From the NCBI GenBank assembly GCA_002335605.1, contig BEDY01000003.1:620001-684000 (forward strand): a stretch of DNA of 64,000 bases. The letters run 5' to 3'. A program made the position numbers and the translations under genes. Source of the DNA: Prillingera fragicola (Eukaryota; Basidiomycota; Tremellomycetes; Trichosporonales; Trichosporonaceae). The notes beneath the pieces are model-generated. The model was not told where the DNA came from. It saw only the letters and a list, made by a program, of their open reading frames with translations, and did no database searches. Positions 11,705-22,011 of this stretch are shown piece after piece (position 1 is the stretch's first letter; every line of letters starts with the position of its first letter).

Positions 11705-12666
11705 TTAGTCGCGGCTCTGGTTGTTTAGGATGCGGAGAACCGAGAGGAAGAGGTTCAGGAAGTCGAGGTCTGGGTGTGTCAGCAATTTGCCACCTTGACA
11801 CGCTGTGCCAACTTACAAAGGCTGAGAGCGCCAAGGATAGCCTCGTCGACCGAGAGACGCTTCATGATCTGCTGGGTGTCGTAGAGGATAAAGCCCGAGA
11901 ACAGAAGGACGCCACCGCAAGCAACGATGAGGTCAAAGGTCTGGTTGAAGGGCATGAAGATGCCGATAAAGCCAGTCGTAATGAGACCCATGAGGCCGGC
12001 AAACAGGAAGGGAGCAAACGACGTAAAGTCGAACTGGAGTCAGCGTAGTTCTTGCGTTGTCAGACTTACCTTGGTCTGGAAGGTGAACAGAGTGAGACCG
12101 ATAAAGACACCGACGGTAATGGCCAGCGCTTGGACGACAATCTTGGGGTTGTCGAGCATGGTGCACGAGGTGCCGATCATGATGCTCTCGAAGAACGTGA
12201 ACAGGGCAAGGACAATCATGTTGGCGGGGTAGTCGTGGCGCTTCCAGTATACACCAAAGAGCGAAGCAAACGAGCCGACAAGCGAGGTCCAGATGATCCA
12301 GGTGTTGTTCATGATAAACTCCTTGGGACCGGGAAGCATCATCGTGCCAGCGACAGTGACGGTGAGGGCAAGCTGGACGAGCAGAATAGCGTAAACCTTG
12401 CGAATGAAGGCCCGGCGAATGGCCTCGTCACAGTCCATGACGACGACACCAATCTTAAAGTCATCGGGAATGTCATCCTCGGCAGGCTGGTCCATCCACG
12501 CGTTGCGCGAGCCGGATGCCTGCGCTGCAGTGGCGGCAAACGCAATGTCGGCTGGGTTGAGCTTATTGGTGCTGTTGCCACCGAGCAGAGGCTGGTTGTC
12601 CTGTGCTTCGGCCTCGTGCCCCGTGGCACCATACTGTGGAGTATACTGTGGTGGAGTGGCGGACAT
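11705..12666 (-). CDS. BXI1: BAX inhibitor-1 / Lifeguard (TMBIM) family membrane protein
   Basis: Three exons (minus): 12666-12070, 12033-11817 and 11769-11705, encoding 292 aa. Introns are 36 and 47 nt, both with GTAAGT donors. After a ~95-residue hydrophilic head (Gln/Pro-rich, DDIPDDFK), seven hydrophobic helices follow, beginning RKVYAILLVQLALTVTVAG. Family blocks include FFESIMIGT near residue 175 and the C-terminal GFILYDTQQIMKR, the conserved TMBIM6/LFG signature. The last exon encodes YLDFLNLFLSVLRILNNQ, again typical. Family members are ER, Golgi or vacuolar calcium-leak channels that limit ER stress and cell death; the yeast member is Bxi1. The start at 12666 (MSATPPQY) gives the usual Pro-rich head. 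An in-frame non-ATG extension exists upstream. The gene is divergent from the antizyme gene, 370 bases apart. Confidence 0.93.
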
Positions 12667-13036
12667 TGTGGTCAGAAGGAGTTGTAGAGAAAGAGTGCAA
12701 AGCTGAAGAGTTGCAATGTCCTCGCGCGTCGAGGTGTTGCCGCCCACCGCACTGAGCCCATGACGTTGCCACCCAACTTGGATCATTCTGGTCCGCGGGC
12801 CTGGGCTGGCCCTGGGTGAGGAGCTGAGCCGAAAGGTGCCACACTCGGGAATAGCTCCGGCATTCTACACGTGGCATTTACCCATACTTGGCTTATTGGT
12901 GGTGGCAAACCATGTCCGATAACGACCCTCTGTCCTATCCACCACCACGACAACGACCAACAGCTGCGGCACCAGGCCCCAAAGCAGCACTCCTAGGCCT
13001 CGGCGCGCTTTCCCCCCTCGATTAATCGTGCTCATC
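12667..13036. promoter_or_regulatory. Shared divergent promoter region of BXI1 and the antizyme gene
   Basis: The 370 bases between two divergent start codons must hold the promoters and 5' leaders of both genes. I could not assign a TATA box or a factor site with confidence. The part next to the antizyme start is rich in CCACCAC and CAAC repeats. Confidence 0.4.
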
Positions 13037-14060
13037 ATGATGGACATTGACAGGAATACTGGCGGCGACGACATGCCGTGGCTCTTTAGTGCCGCCGCCG
13101 CCCACTCGCCCACCGCTTTGGCGCTCGCGCGCGCCGGCGGCCCGGCCGGAGCCACCTACATCTACACCGACGAAGACGCCCTGGGCACCGCCCAGGGCTA
13201 TTGCTCGACGCTGGCTACTGGTGGAAAGCGTTGGGTTTGAGGCAGGCGGGGGGAGCCCGCCCTCGATGGGCGGCAAGGCTGCCGGCAGCCACCTCCCGCC
13301 ATCATACTCTTCTGTCAGCTTTGGCCTGACCCCGCCGAACTCTCTTTCGACTCCTAGTCGGATGAGTATCCCCATTCGTCCTTCCCCCGCCCGGCCTGTT
13401 TCTCCTCCTTTGTCCGCTGGCCAGAGCCTGCCCGCTGCGATGACGCGCGGCGCTCAAGCGCCAATGGTCGCTCCTCCACTTGCGCGCTCAATCTCGGCCA
13501 CCTCCAACTCGTCTGACAAGCAGGCTGCGGCGCGCATCGAGCCAATTCTTCCGCTGATCAACTCGGTGTTCCCGCACCACGCGTCAGACGTTGCCGAGGT
13601 GTCTCACATGCTCGAGATTGTCACGCCACCCGACCACGTCCTCCAAGGCTTTGTGTCTGATACCACGGACCCAGACCTCGGTAGGATCGTGTTCGTGTAC
13701 CTCCCTCCCACTCACCAGTCGGCACCTGCGCGTCCCGATCATCTTGCCCCTCACTTTTCGGATATTCTTCGCCCACACGACCCTCACCGCCCTCACCCCG
13801 TCTCCTCGCCAAAGGCTACGCGCGCGCCAATGGCTCTCGACATTCGCGAGTCGCTCACGGCGCTACTTGACCTTGCCGACACGATCGAGGCAGGTCAGCT
13901 CCTCCTCATTCTCGACAAGGACGAGCGTGACCCCGCGCCGCTCGCCGAGCTCATGCACGCGCTCATGTACGTCGGTGGCCAGCCCATTTCACCTCGCGCC
14001 GCGGTAGGCCAATGGGAATGGGACAGCCGCCGATGGGCACTCGTTAACATTGAGCTGTAG
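13037..14060 (+). CDS. OAZ: Ornithine decarboxylase antizyme, requiring +1 ribosomal frameshift
   Basis: ORF0 runs from ATG at 13037 to TGA at 13238-13240 (67 codons, ending GKRWV). ORF1 is the +1 frame, 13239-14060, and encodes 273 aa; the fusion is 340 aa with T13238 skipped. The end of ORF1 has the antizyme core: a beta strand RIVFVYLPP, the helix block DIRESLTALLDLADTIEAG, the strand-plus-charged loop LLLILDKDERD, then HALMYVGGQPISP and a Trp-rich last strand. These match the ODC-binding domain order of eukaryotic antizymes. Antizyme binds ODC monomers, targets them to the proteasome without ubiquitin, and blocks polyamine uptake. Polyamines raise the frameshift rate, closing a feedback loop. 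No intron with GT, branch site and AG can join the two frames. A second ATG at 13040 is an alternative start. Confidence 0.85.
13235..13297 (+). promoter_or_regulatory. Programmed +1 frameshift site with 3' hairpin and possible pseudoknot
   Basis: The last sense codon GTT (13235-13237) is followed by TGA (13238-13240); reading GAG from 13239 enters ORF1. Four bases after the TGA a perfect 6-bp hairpin begins: GGCGGG (13245-13250) pairs with CCCGCC (13256-13261) around loop GGGAG (13251-13255). The loop is complementary to CTCCC at 13293-13297, which would give an H-type pseudoknot. Between them GGCTG/CAGCC (13277-13290) forms a second hairpin. Antizyme mRNAs generally use UCC-UGA or related sites with 3' stimulators. 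The pairing is seen in the sequence; its function is inferred. Confidence 0.7.
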
Positions 14061-16055
14061 GTGGCATTTCTCCCTCTCCACTCTACTCGCACAAACCTAA
14101 TTGGCACAACATTCATGCCTTGGAAGTTGTTTGGCACATAGCTCACCCACACTGTTGTACAATTCCATAAGCCGGTCACGAACCACACAAATGTCCCAAG
14201 ATTATGCACAAGGTGCATCTGCCAAGCCTCATCTGTCCTGGTATTCTGCTGTCAAACATGTTACTGGGGCAACGGTCAGGTCAAGTCTCAACAAGGTCAT
14301 CAGACGGGCTCCGGAGATATGACTCCGGTTGTACCGCATTATGCGTTTGATATCTTCTGATCCGTACCTTACCGTCGATAACGAACGAGATGTCAACATG
14401 AAACACAAACTCGGAGTGAATCTCAGTGGCGAGTAGAGGAACCAGTGTCTGCACTGCTTACGATCACAATTGTCGTCTCATTCCTTGCATTTGCTGTCCT
14501 TGGCACCCCGGTAGTCTCCGCATCAGACCACCTGACCTGGCCACAAAGACCTCGGAAACATGGGCAGCGCATGGATCGTCTCTGTGTAGTGGCCGAGCCA
14601 ACCCAAATGGAGGCCGTGTAATGCGGGGCATCTGTGGTACCGAACAATGATCCTTTGTCGAATCCCACGCACGAGCACCAGAGACCCCACATGCGATCCC
14701 ACAGAACAAAGCATGGGATGATGCGCAGAATTCCATTCCAGCACACTGGCGTCTGACGCCATCATGCCCATCCGACAATCAATATCCCTGCCCTAAACCC
14801 CCGCGGACCAGCACCTCTTGTTCCAGGACACTATTCCACCCCGTTTCAGACCTTTGGGACTAGGTCCAAACACTGTTGCCCCCTTACCCCCTGTAGATGT
14901 AGATACTGGGGCTCCCATGTTGCTGTCCTACATGACATTGACGTCGTGGAGTCGTGCGTGCGCGCAATGTAGAGTCGTCGGGAACATGGAGCGGCGGGAT
15001 GACTCGGGGTCGTCGTCGAATGTCTGTTCGGGGGGTGCATGCGAAATCCGAAGTGCCGCATTGTTTGTGGCCGTGCAGATAAACAAAGATCTCGTAGACG
15101 TCTGCTGACGATCTGACGACAGTTGAAAGTGCGGCTGTGGCTGACTGAAATGGAGTTGGTGGTGATCGTGTCTGATCTACATGACGCAGACCAATGAATG
15201 ACATCAGATGTGTAGTAGATCAACAACGAACACATGACCGATGGCAACGACCTCTACAAAATCGCGCTGGCATAGGGGTACCAGGAATGCGGATCGCGGA
15301 TCGACAGCTCGACAGACACCTGAAGATTTGGCACTGGTTTCTAGGGTGACCTATGCTTGTAACCTTCAAGTCTGCGCACCTGGGGCGTTCCAGCATGTCC
15401 TACATGTCGACGGTGGCAAAAATGGGGGGGCTCCATGACGCTTCTGTGACTCTAAGAGTGCGTGGGTGTGAATGTGGAGCATATACTGTCCCATCCGATG
15501 GACAAGAGTGATTTTGAATGAGGTGACACCGCCACTCGCTGGGCGGGGGGGCACGGGCGGCGGCAGAAGGACGGTGCCTGCCACGTGTGTGACTTTTTTC
15601 GAGTCCATGGTGGCGTTTTTTACGTAAACCCTGAGCCGGGGGAACTGGCTCTCGCCCTGTGCGTAAACACGGCGCGTAGCCACCCAATGCTCTTTCTCGG
15701 TCGTCCTCTTCCCTCCTCTCGTCGCTCCTTCTCCCTCTCCAATTGTCAATCCTCCCACTTCTCCATCCTTGCTCGCTTTATCCATCCACCCATCATCCGC
15801 TACACATCCCTGCGACCACCACCTACTCTTCGCACCACCTCTGGATCCATCTCACACCTCGCTACCCACCCGCCGGAGGGCGTAAAACAAAACAACTACG
15901 CGTCGGCGCTCCCTTCCTCGCAAATTCCTCTTGCAAACGTCACATCGTTTGCCACCCTAAACTCGTCCAAACTGCTGCTTGCCATTCCTCCGTCACCCAC
16001 CCCTCGGGGTGCATCTATGATCCAGCCACGCAACGCACCGCCGCCTTTTGATACA
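14061..16055. other. Gene-poor 2 kb upstream of the Wee1 gene
   Basis: No coding region is supported between the antizyme stop and about 15.6 kb. From 15585 on, the Wee1 reading frame is open all the way to the chosen start, and the stretch 15700-15850 is strongly pyrimidine-rich (CCTC, CATCC repeats), as in a 5' leader or promoter. An in-frame ATG at 15687 would add 123 residues. No tRNA or repeat was recognised here. Confidence 0.5.
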
Positions 16056-18974
16056 ATGGCAACAGAAGGCTCTGCGACAGTGCTTCGTCCGCGCAAGGCG
16101 ACGCACCGTCCCCCAACGTGGTTTGCGTCGTCGTCGTCCTCTGCGTCGGCATCCACCCTTGCACCTACGTCAAAGCCGGCTGGTCCGTTGTTTGGCATCT
16201 CTGGTGTAAAGACTCCCACGGAACAGCTCACGATCAATCCTTTCCACGCCCCTCCAACAAGCTTTCGCTCGCCCCACTCCTCCCTCAAGGGCAAGCACAA
16301 GCTTTCTCCCTCCCCATCCCCTCGCAACGGTGACTATGACTTTGTCATATCCTCGCCGCGCGTGCCGCTGGGATCATTGACCCCGAATCGTGCGGACAGC
16401 CATACCGAGTCATCGTCTCCTGTGGCCGACAGCCCCACTCCAGCTCTGGGTGTGGCCACTGCCGCAGCAAAAGTGCGTCTGGTCGACGATGACTCACCAA
16501 TACGGCATGTACCCGGCCACAGCCGCAGTCTTGCAGCTGCACGGGTTCAGAGCAGCGACGACTTGTTTTCGCCAGCCCCAAAGTCCCGTAGTCCCACCCC
16601 GCGCCATCCTGCTCTACTCATGGACGATGATGGCGAGCCCCTCGCTCCTTTCCAGCCGCTGTTCCCTTACATGCGGGCATCGCAGTCGCAGGACTGCAAC
16701 GCTGTCAAGTCACAGCGCTCCAGGATACCTCGACTTTCCACCTCTCACCCCATCCGTCCTCGGGGTAACCCAGAGCGCCCTGCTGGACTGAGCCAGAAGA
16801 AGGCTCTGTCACTTGGTGAGATCCAGGTCGACAAGGTCGACGACTCACCATTTGGCGCGGCGTTTATACACGCGCGCAAGCCCCGTTCATCGATGGGTCC
16901 TGCACCCCCCAGCTTTACCTCGCGGCCTCACCGCCGTACCATTGGCGAGAACTCTATCTCTCGTTCCGCCGGTCACAAATCTGGATTGTCGCTCTCTCTG
17001 TCGCAGGGATTCCCACCCATGCCCGATTTTGGCGGCTCAAACACCTCAATATCTGCATGCTCTTCAACCAGCAGCACCTCGACCCCAATCTCGGCTGACG
17101 CAATGTTTGAAAACATCAAGCCCAACCCCGAGGTCTTTGAGGCAGCCGCTTCTGGCATCAAGCAAAAGTTTAAGCCTCGCGAGTCAAATGCCGAGGAGGA
17201 CAGGGCAATGATGCCCCCTCCCTCGGTGGTCCGCCAGGGCACTGCTGGACCAGCAGTCAAGCGCGCAAGATCGCTTGGTAACCGCCCCGTTCGGGAGACT
17301 GGCGAGCCTGTTGAGCCGTCGACCACGGACCTCGCCAGCAAGTTTGACTTTGTGGTCGAGGGCGTCTCTGCCTTTGGCTTTGGTGCTCACGCCGAGGACA
17401 AGCTTACCATGCCTGGTACGCCTGTCAAGCGCCACGCCTTTGCCCACCCACACTCCTCAGGTCGCATCCAACTGTCCGTGTCGCAGCCAGTTTTGGGTTC
17501 CAATGCCGTGGCGCCAGTCTCCACCTTTGACTCGTCCGTCAGTGCCCTGGTGGTCCCCGCGTCATCTGTCCGCCGCCCCTCTGTGCCTCAGTTGACAGTG
17601 ACCACTACCTCGTCGCCTGACTCGGGAATGGACACCGAGGAACCCAGCCCTACGGTGCATCTCGGCTCTGTCCCAAAGCCCCTTGGCGACAGCACCCGCC
17701 TTGGCCTGCTCCGCCGCATCAGTGGCATGTCGGAGGCTAGCGAGGATGAAGTGACACCTACCAAGGGCAGCGGTGCGCGCACCGTCCTTGCCCTTGCCAA
17801 TGACGGCAACACCCCCACACCGTCTCCTTCCCCCAAGGCGCGTCTGATTCCCCTCTCTCACTCCCAGAAGGAGGGTCTCGTTCCCCGCCTCTCGTTGCCA
17901 ACGTTTGGCTCCACTCCCAACAGCCGCCGCCTGAGCCACCGCCAGTCGCATCCGGCTGCCCCTGTTCAGCCCGCCGCCGAGGCCGATATTTTCGAGTCCC
18001 GCTTCATTACGATGCAGCCCCTCGGCAAGGGTGCCTTCTCAAGTGTCCTTCAGGTTCAGGAGCGCAACGGTGACGGCGTCTTTGCTGTCAAGAGGACGCG
18101 CGGCGTGTTTGATGGCGCCATGAACCGCCTTCGCCACCTCGAGGAGGTCGAGATCCTGCGTTACCTCTCCAAGGAGCCCTGCAATAATGTCATCAGGTTC
18201 ATCGACGCCTGGGAGCAGAACCGCCAGCTCTACATCCAGACCGAGGCCTGCGTCGGCTCGCTTGCTGCCTTCCTCGAGGTGTTTGGCCAGGAGACTGAGC
18301 GCCTCGACGAGGGCCGTGTGTGGAAGATGGTGCGCGACCTCAGCGAGGGCATCCACCACATTCACTCGCACGGTGTCATTCACTTTGACATCAAGCCAGA
18401 CAACATTCTCGTCGCCGCCGACCGCAGTCTCAAGATTGCCGACTTTGGCATGGCCACTCGCTGGCCTCGTATCTCGCCTGCAGAGATCCTTGCCGGGTCT
18501 GGCCTGGGCGGCTCTATTGGCGCCTGCCACGAGGAGAAGCTCGAGCGTGAAGGCGACCGTGTCTACATGCCCGCCGAGATGCTCCGCGGCGTGTTTGTCA
18601 TGGCCGCCGACATTTTCAGCTTTGGCCTCGTCATCCTGGAGAGTGCAATGAACATTTATCTCCCTGACGGCGGCCCAAGCTGGCACGCTCTGCGTGACAA
18701 CAACTTTGGTTGGCTCGACCTCTCACCCCTCTCGCCGGCGCTGAGCGACCTGATTGTGCGCTGCTTGCACGCCGACCCCGACTCTCGCCCGACGATTCAG
18801 CACATTGTCGACCACCCTGTTGTGCAGCGTTCTCGCTCTGGCGGTGCCGCCCTAGCCCCCGAGGACCCGCGCTGGATCGTCGACGTCCTGGCTGGCGGCA
18901 ACGGGTGGCCTGCCGAGATTGCCAACAACACGACTGTCGACTCTGAGGGTGACATAGTCATGGAAGAGGAATAA
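16056..18974 (+). CDS. SWE1: Wee1-type mitotic inhibitor protein kinase
   Basis: A single exon of 972 aa from ATG at 16056, chosen for its strong context (ACA before ATG, G at +4). In-frame ATGs at 16017 and 15687 would extend the protein. The first ~640 residues are Ser/Pro-rich and disordered with many SP and TP sites, fitting a multiply phosphorylated regulatory tail. The kinase domain starts near residue 648 (LGKGAFSSV, then FAVKRT), with the catalytic loop HFDIKPDN near 775 and DFGMAT as the metal-binding motif. HFDIKPDN and the EGDRVYMPAEML activation segment are Wee1/Swe1-like; the usual APE triplet reads PAE. Wee1 kinases phosphorylate the inhibitory Tyr of Cdk1 and delay mitosis. The upstream ORF frame is open without stops for 157 codons, so the N-terminus is uncertain. 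Confidence 0.88.
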   Translation: MATEGSATVLRPRKATHRPPTWFASSSSSASASTLAPTSKPAGPLFGISGVKTPTEQLTINPFHAPPTSFRSPHSSLKGKHKLSPSPSPRNGDYDFVISSPRVPLGSLTPNRADSHTESSSPVADSPTPALGVATAAAKVRLVDDDSPIRHVPGHSRSLAAARVQSSDDLFSPAPKSRSPTPRHPALLMDDDGEPLAPFQPLFPYMRASQSQDCNAVKSQRSRIPRLSTSHPIRPRGNPERPAGLSQKKALSLGEIQVDKVDDSPFGAAFIHARKPRSSMGPAPPSFTSRPHRRTIGENSISRSAGHKSGLSLSLSQGFPPMPDFGGSNTSISACSSTSSTSTPISADAMFENIKPNPEVFEAAASGIKQKFKPRESNAEEDRAMMPPPSVVRQGTAGPAVKRARSLGNRPVRETGEPVEPSTTDLASKFDFVVEGVSAFGFGAHAEDKLTMPGTPVKRHAFAHPHSSGRIQLSVSQPVLGSNAVAPVSTFDSSVSALVVPASSVRRPSVPQLTVTTTSSPDSGMDTEEPSPTVHLGSVPKPLGDSTRLGLLRRISGMSEASEDEVTPTKGSGARTVLALANDGNTPTPSPSPKARLIPLSHSQKEGLVPRLSLPTFGSTPNSRRLSHRQSHPAAPVQPAAEADIFESRFITMQPLGKGAFSSVLQVQERNGDGVFAVKRTRGVFDGAMNRLRHLEEVEILRYLSKEPCNNVIRFIDAWEQNRQLYIQTEACVGSLAAFLEVFGQETERLDEGRVWKMVRDLSEGIHHIHSHGVIHFDIKPDNILVAADRSLKIADFGMATRWPRISPAEILAGSGLGGSIGACHEEKLEREGDRVYMPAEMLRGVFVMAADIFSFGLVILESAMNIYLPDGGPSWHALRDNNFGWLDLSPLSPALSDLIVRCLHADPDSRPTIQHIVDHPVVQRSRSGGAALAPEDPRWIVDVLAGGNGWPAEIANNTTVDSEGDIVMEEE

Positions 18975-19665
18975 ATCTCTTTCGCTTGTCCAAGCTCTGC
19001 GCTGGACGTACGACCTTGGACACCACTCTTTCTCGACCAGACCTTTCCGATTCGTTTTTTCTCTCTTTCTCAATTGTTCACCTAGGATACGTGACCCGGA
19101 GCCCCCTGTCCCCCCTACACCGCGCACTGCCCTGGGCAGTGCTCTGCATGAGATCTCTACACAGCAACTTGTAAATTACCCCACACCGCACAACCAAGCA
19201 CAATTCACACCAACACGACCAGTCTACAATCACACACCACTACAACCCACCAACCAACCATACAACTGTCGACGACGGAGACGGAGACGGAGACGAAGCG
19301 CAAAAAGCACACACTATACGAAGAATGTTGAGAAGCTCATGGTTTTTTCCCGCTCGCCATGTAGCGACTGTGCAGAACACACAATGTGGGACAATAAGTA
19401 AGAGCAGATGAGAGGAGGCTTTACGCACTGTGCCGGTGGAGTACGCTATGCTCGATGCATGTTTTGATGGCGGCCTTTGCGGGACACTTGGACCTGGTGC
19501 ACTCTGTCAGACTAACGAGCCTTGTCACACATATGTTTCTGGGTGGTTGGAATTGCTCTTGCATAAAGATTTGACTATGAGATATGTATCTACTTGATGT
19601 GGGCGGCCGTACGCCTGCCATATGTCGGTTTCTCCTTCTGGATATGTTGATATTGGTGCAGCAGC
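18975..19665. other. Convergent 3' intergenic region (SWE1 / MOG1)
   Basis: About 690 bases between the two stops. Contains CAACCA and CACCAAC-rich sequence at 19190-19265 and a GAGACG repeat near 19278-19297. No gene is supported. Confidence 0.5.
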
Positions 19666-20669
19666 TCACTGCTCGTCGGCAAACAGCCCATAGTCTACAA
19701 TCTTGAGCTGTCCCACCGCCCGCGTCCACCACTCCTCGACGGTGGCGCGCTCCGTCTCGCCCTGCGCGCCAAAGTTGACGTTGACGGTACACACGACGTC
19801 GGAGCGCTTCATGGCGCCATTTGGACCCTTGAGGTCGACGCGCCAGAGCGCGAGGCCGATCCAGACCTCGTCGGGCTTGTCGGCCTCGTGGCCGGGGCGG
19901 GGCGCACCGGTGGGGTCGTGGCTAAACTTGTGAATCTTCTGGATGCCGGTCAGGACCACGGGAGCTGGGGTGGTCGTCGTGGGCGTGAGCTGGTTTTGGG
20001 TGGCGAGGATGGGAGCGGGAGGAGGGGTGGTGAGGATCTTGGCCTCGAGGGCCGAGTTGTCGTGCGCGACTGAGTTGAAGTGGTACCTGCGACGTTAGTG
20101 TGGTTCAAGCCACACAAAGAGGCGTGCAATCAGTGGGTGTAGGGGCGCGTGGCGAGATTACGGAGCTCAGCAGCATTGTAAACAGTCGTTGAGACAGTTG
20201 ACGGGAGACTTGCTCGCCACTTGGCGCACTCACTTGGCGGCCTCCCAGAGGTTGGTCTTTGACTCACCCTCGTCGACGAGGGCAAGGATCTCGACGATCA
20301 CACTGGTGTCACTGGCGTTGGACAGGAAGACTTCCTGGTTGTCGGGGACCTGGCGCATGTTGCTGAATTATGTCAGCAAGTGGTCTCAGTGTAGTTGAGC
20401 AGTGTGAGCTGGCTGGGATAATGCTGGCAGTGCACAAGACATGAAAGTAGGTGTATCAGTACATAGCCCTGTCCTTGCCAGAGCTTGGAGGTAACAATGA
20501 TACAGTATCCAATCTACCGCGCCCCGTGCGCACTTGTTGCCCACTCAAGACATCGGTCGTCCACGATGTGAGCTCTGCTGCTGCTCACTCACCTCGCATC
20601 GAGATATTCGCTGGGAAGAGGGAGACTAATGGCACCTCCAAAGAGGGGGCGAGGCTGGAGGTTGACCAT
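19666..20669 (-). CDS. MOG1: Ran GTPase-binding nuclear import factor Mog1
   Basis: Three exons (minus): 20669-20593, 20362-20234 and 20086-19666, encoding 208 aa. The family start is spread over exon 1 (PLFGGAISLPLPSEYLDA) and exon 2 (MRQVPDNQEVFLS), which match the known Mog1 N-terminus block by block. Exon 2 continues SVIVEILALVDEGES, and the last exon gives VVLTGIQKIHKF, VWIGLALWRVD, DVVCTVNVNFG and the C-terminal WWTRAVGQLKIVDYGLF. Yeast Mog1 is 218 aa, so the length fits. Mog1 binds Ran, releases its nucleotide and supports nuclear protein import. Introns are 230 and 147 nt, clearly longer than the window's norm, but both have canonical GTGAGT donors and CTGAC/CTAAC branch sites. The gene is divergent from the dynactin-like gene, 213 bases apart. 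Confidence 0.88.
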
Positions 20670-20882
20670 GTTGTACAGCAAAATGAAAGAGATGTGGGTG
20701 GTGGCAAGAGATGCCTGCTCGAACCCATATATATTTCTCGGGCGACGAGTGATCCGTGCCTGAACGCAAGCTGGCAGTCTGTCCACCACACCAGCCCAGT
20801 CCACAACTCTATCGTTGCCCTTCCACCTACCCTTTACGCATTGACATTCTCTTGCTGCACGTACGCTTCACGAGAAGCCGGT
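20670..20882. promoter_or_regulatory. Compact divergent promoter of MOG1 and the dynactin-like gene
   Basis: Only 213 bases separate the two start codons, so both promoters must overlap or abut here. A TATATAT-containing stretch lies at 20728-20735. Which gene it serves cannot be told from sequence. Confidence 0.45.
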
Positions 20883-21857
20883 ATGTCGACGTCAACACCA
20901 GACACCTCGGCGGTCCCCATCGAGCTCCGCCTGCGCGCCCTCGAGGCCGCAGTCCTCGGCGTGCCCAGGAGCCAACTCACTCCACTGGATCAGCGCGTTG
21001 CCCGAGCGTCCAAGCCCAAGCTCGCGCGGTCTCGATCCAAGAGCAAGAGGAAAGGCGGAGAGGCAGATGAGGATGAGGCAGCTGCGCCTCAACCGCTCGC
21101 TAGGCGCGTTAGTGCGCTGGCCGAGGCGCTCGAGGCCGTCGTCGATCAGAGTCCTGTGCTCAAGCAGTTCTACGACAATTGTGAGTGGTGAAGACCTCTG
21201 AACCTATATGACCCCTGCATTGCATAGGTTCACGCCTCTCACATCTCCGAAATGCCCTGTTCATCGTTAACAAGCCAGACGACGCCTATGCGCCGCTTCT
21301 CAAGCTAACCGACCCTGACCCAACCCCCAACCAACCCACCACGTCCACAAGTGGCCTCCCCGGCGGCACCTCAACACCCACCCCCGAACCACTGAGCACC
21401 CGCGACCTCTTGCCGGAATCAGCCAAGATCGCCATGGTCCTCGAGGCCAAGGAAGATATCATCGAGGCCGAGCGGGGGTTGCGCGAGATTGACGTGCTCG
21501 CAAAGCGTGATGTGGCTGGCGCAGGGGATCTCGAGCGTGCGTTACTACTTGCTGGGGTAGGCGCTGACTTTGGACAGAGATTACGGCACTCAAGCCCGCG
21601 CTCCAAAAGGGCGTTGAGCAGCTTGGGAGGCGAAAGAAGACGTTGGCGGAGAATCGGGCGGCAGTTGCGGGCCTTGTTGAGCGATACACCGAGTTTGTGA
21701 GTCTGCCCAGCTGGCTGACACGATTCAAAGACTTACAGATCAGACATCGACGGTTTCCGACATGTTTGTCGCCCTGCATGATCAAGTGTCTGTTCTGGAG
21801 GAAGCCGTGGCCCGCGCCGAGAGGGCCAAGAAGAATAGCATTGCGCAACGCTACTAG
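20883..21857 (+). CDS. Coiled-coil protein, probable dynactin p22/p24 (DCTN3-like) subunit
   Basis: Four exons, 20883-21180, 21228-21536, 21578-21696 and 21744-21857, with 47, 41 and 47-nt introns, encode 279 aa. The N-terminus has the heptad-like block IELRLRALEAAVLGVP. A Lys/Arg/Glu linker follows, then ALAEALEAVVDQSPVLKQFY, a Pro/Thr-rich insert, and long helices (AMVLEAKEDIIEAERGLREI; VARAERAKKNSIAQRY at the end). The pattern of an N-terminal LxxRLxxLE-V-G motif, a ~50-residue spacer and paired C-terminal helices resembles the small dynactin shoulder subunit that links p150Glued to the Arp1 rod. This is a structural-pattern match, not a strong motif match; another coiled-coil family is possible. 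The last acceptor was placed at ...ATCAG before ACATCG because that frame continues the coiled coil to a stop. Confidence 0.55.
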
Positions 21858-22011
21858 CCTGCCACCTTCCAGGCCGCACACCACTACCCCGCACTCTAAT
21901 ACCCAGTCTGTACAGTCCCCCTCGCACACGTCGCAATGCTGAATGGTTGCATGATGCAGTCATATAATGTCTACCAAGTGGCCCAAAGTGTCTACGTTTG
22001 CGCTGATGCTT

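Noticed and set aside
13200..13260. Splicing in place of frameshifting in the antizyme gene
   Set aside because: No GT...CTNAC...AG set of at least 34 nt joins ORF0 to ORF1 in frame, and the arrangement matches known antizyme frameshift genes.
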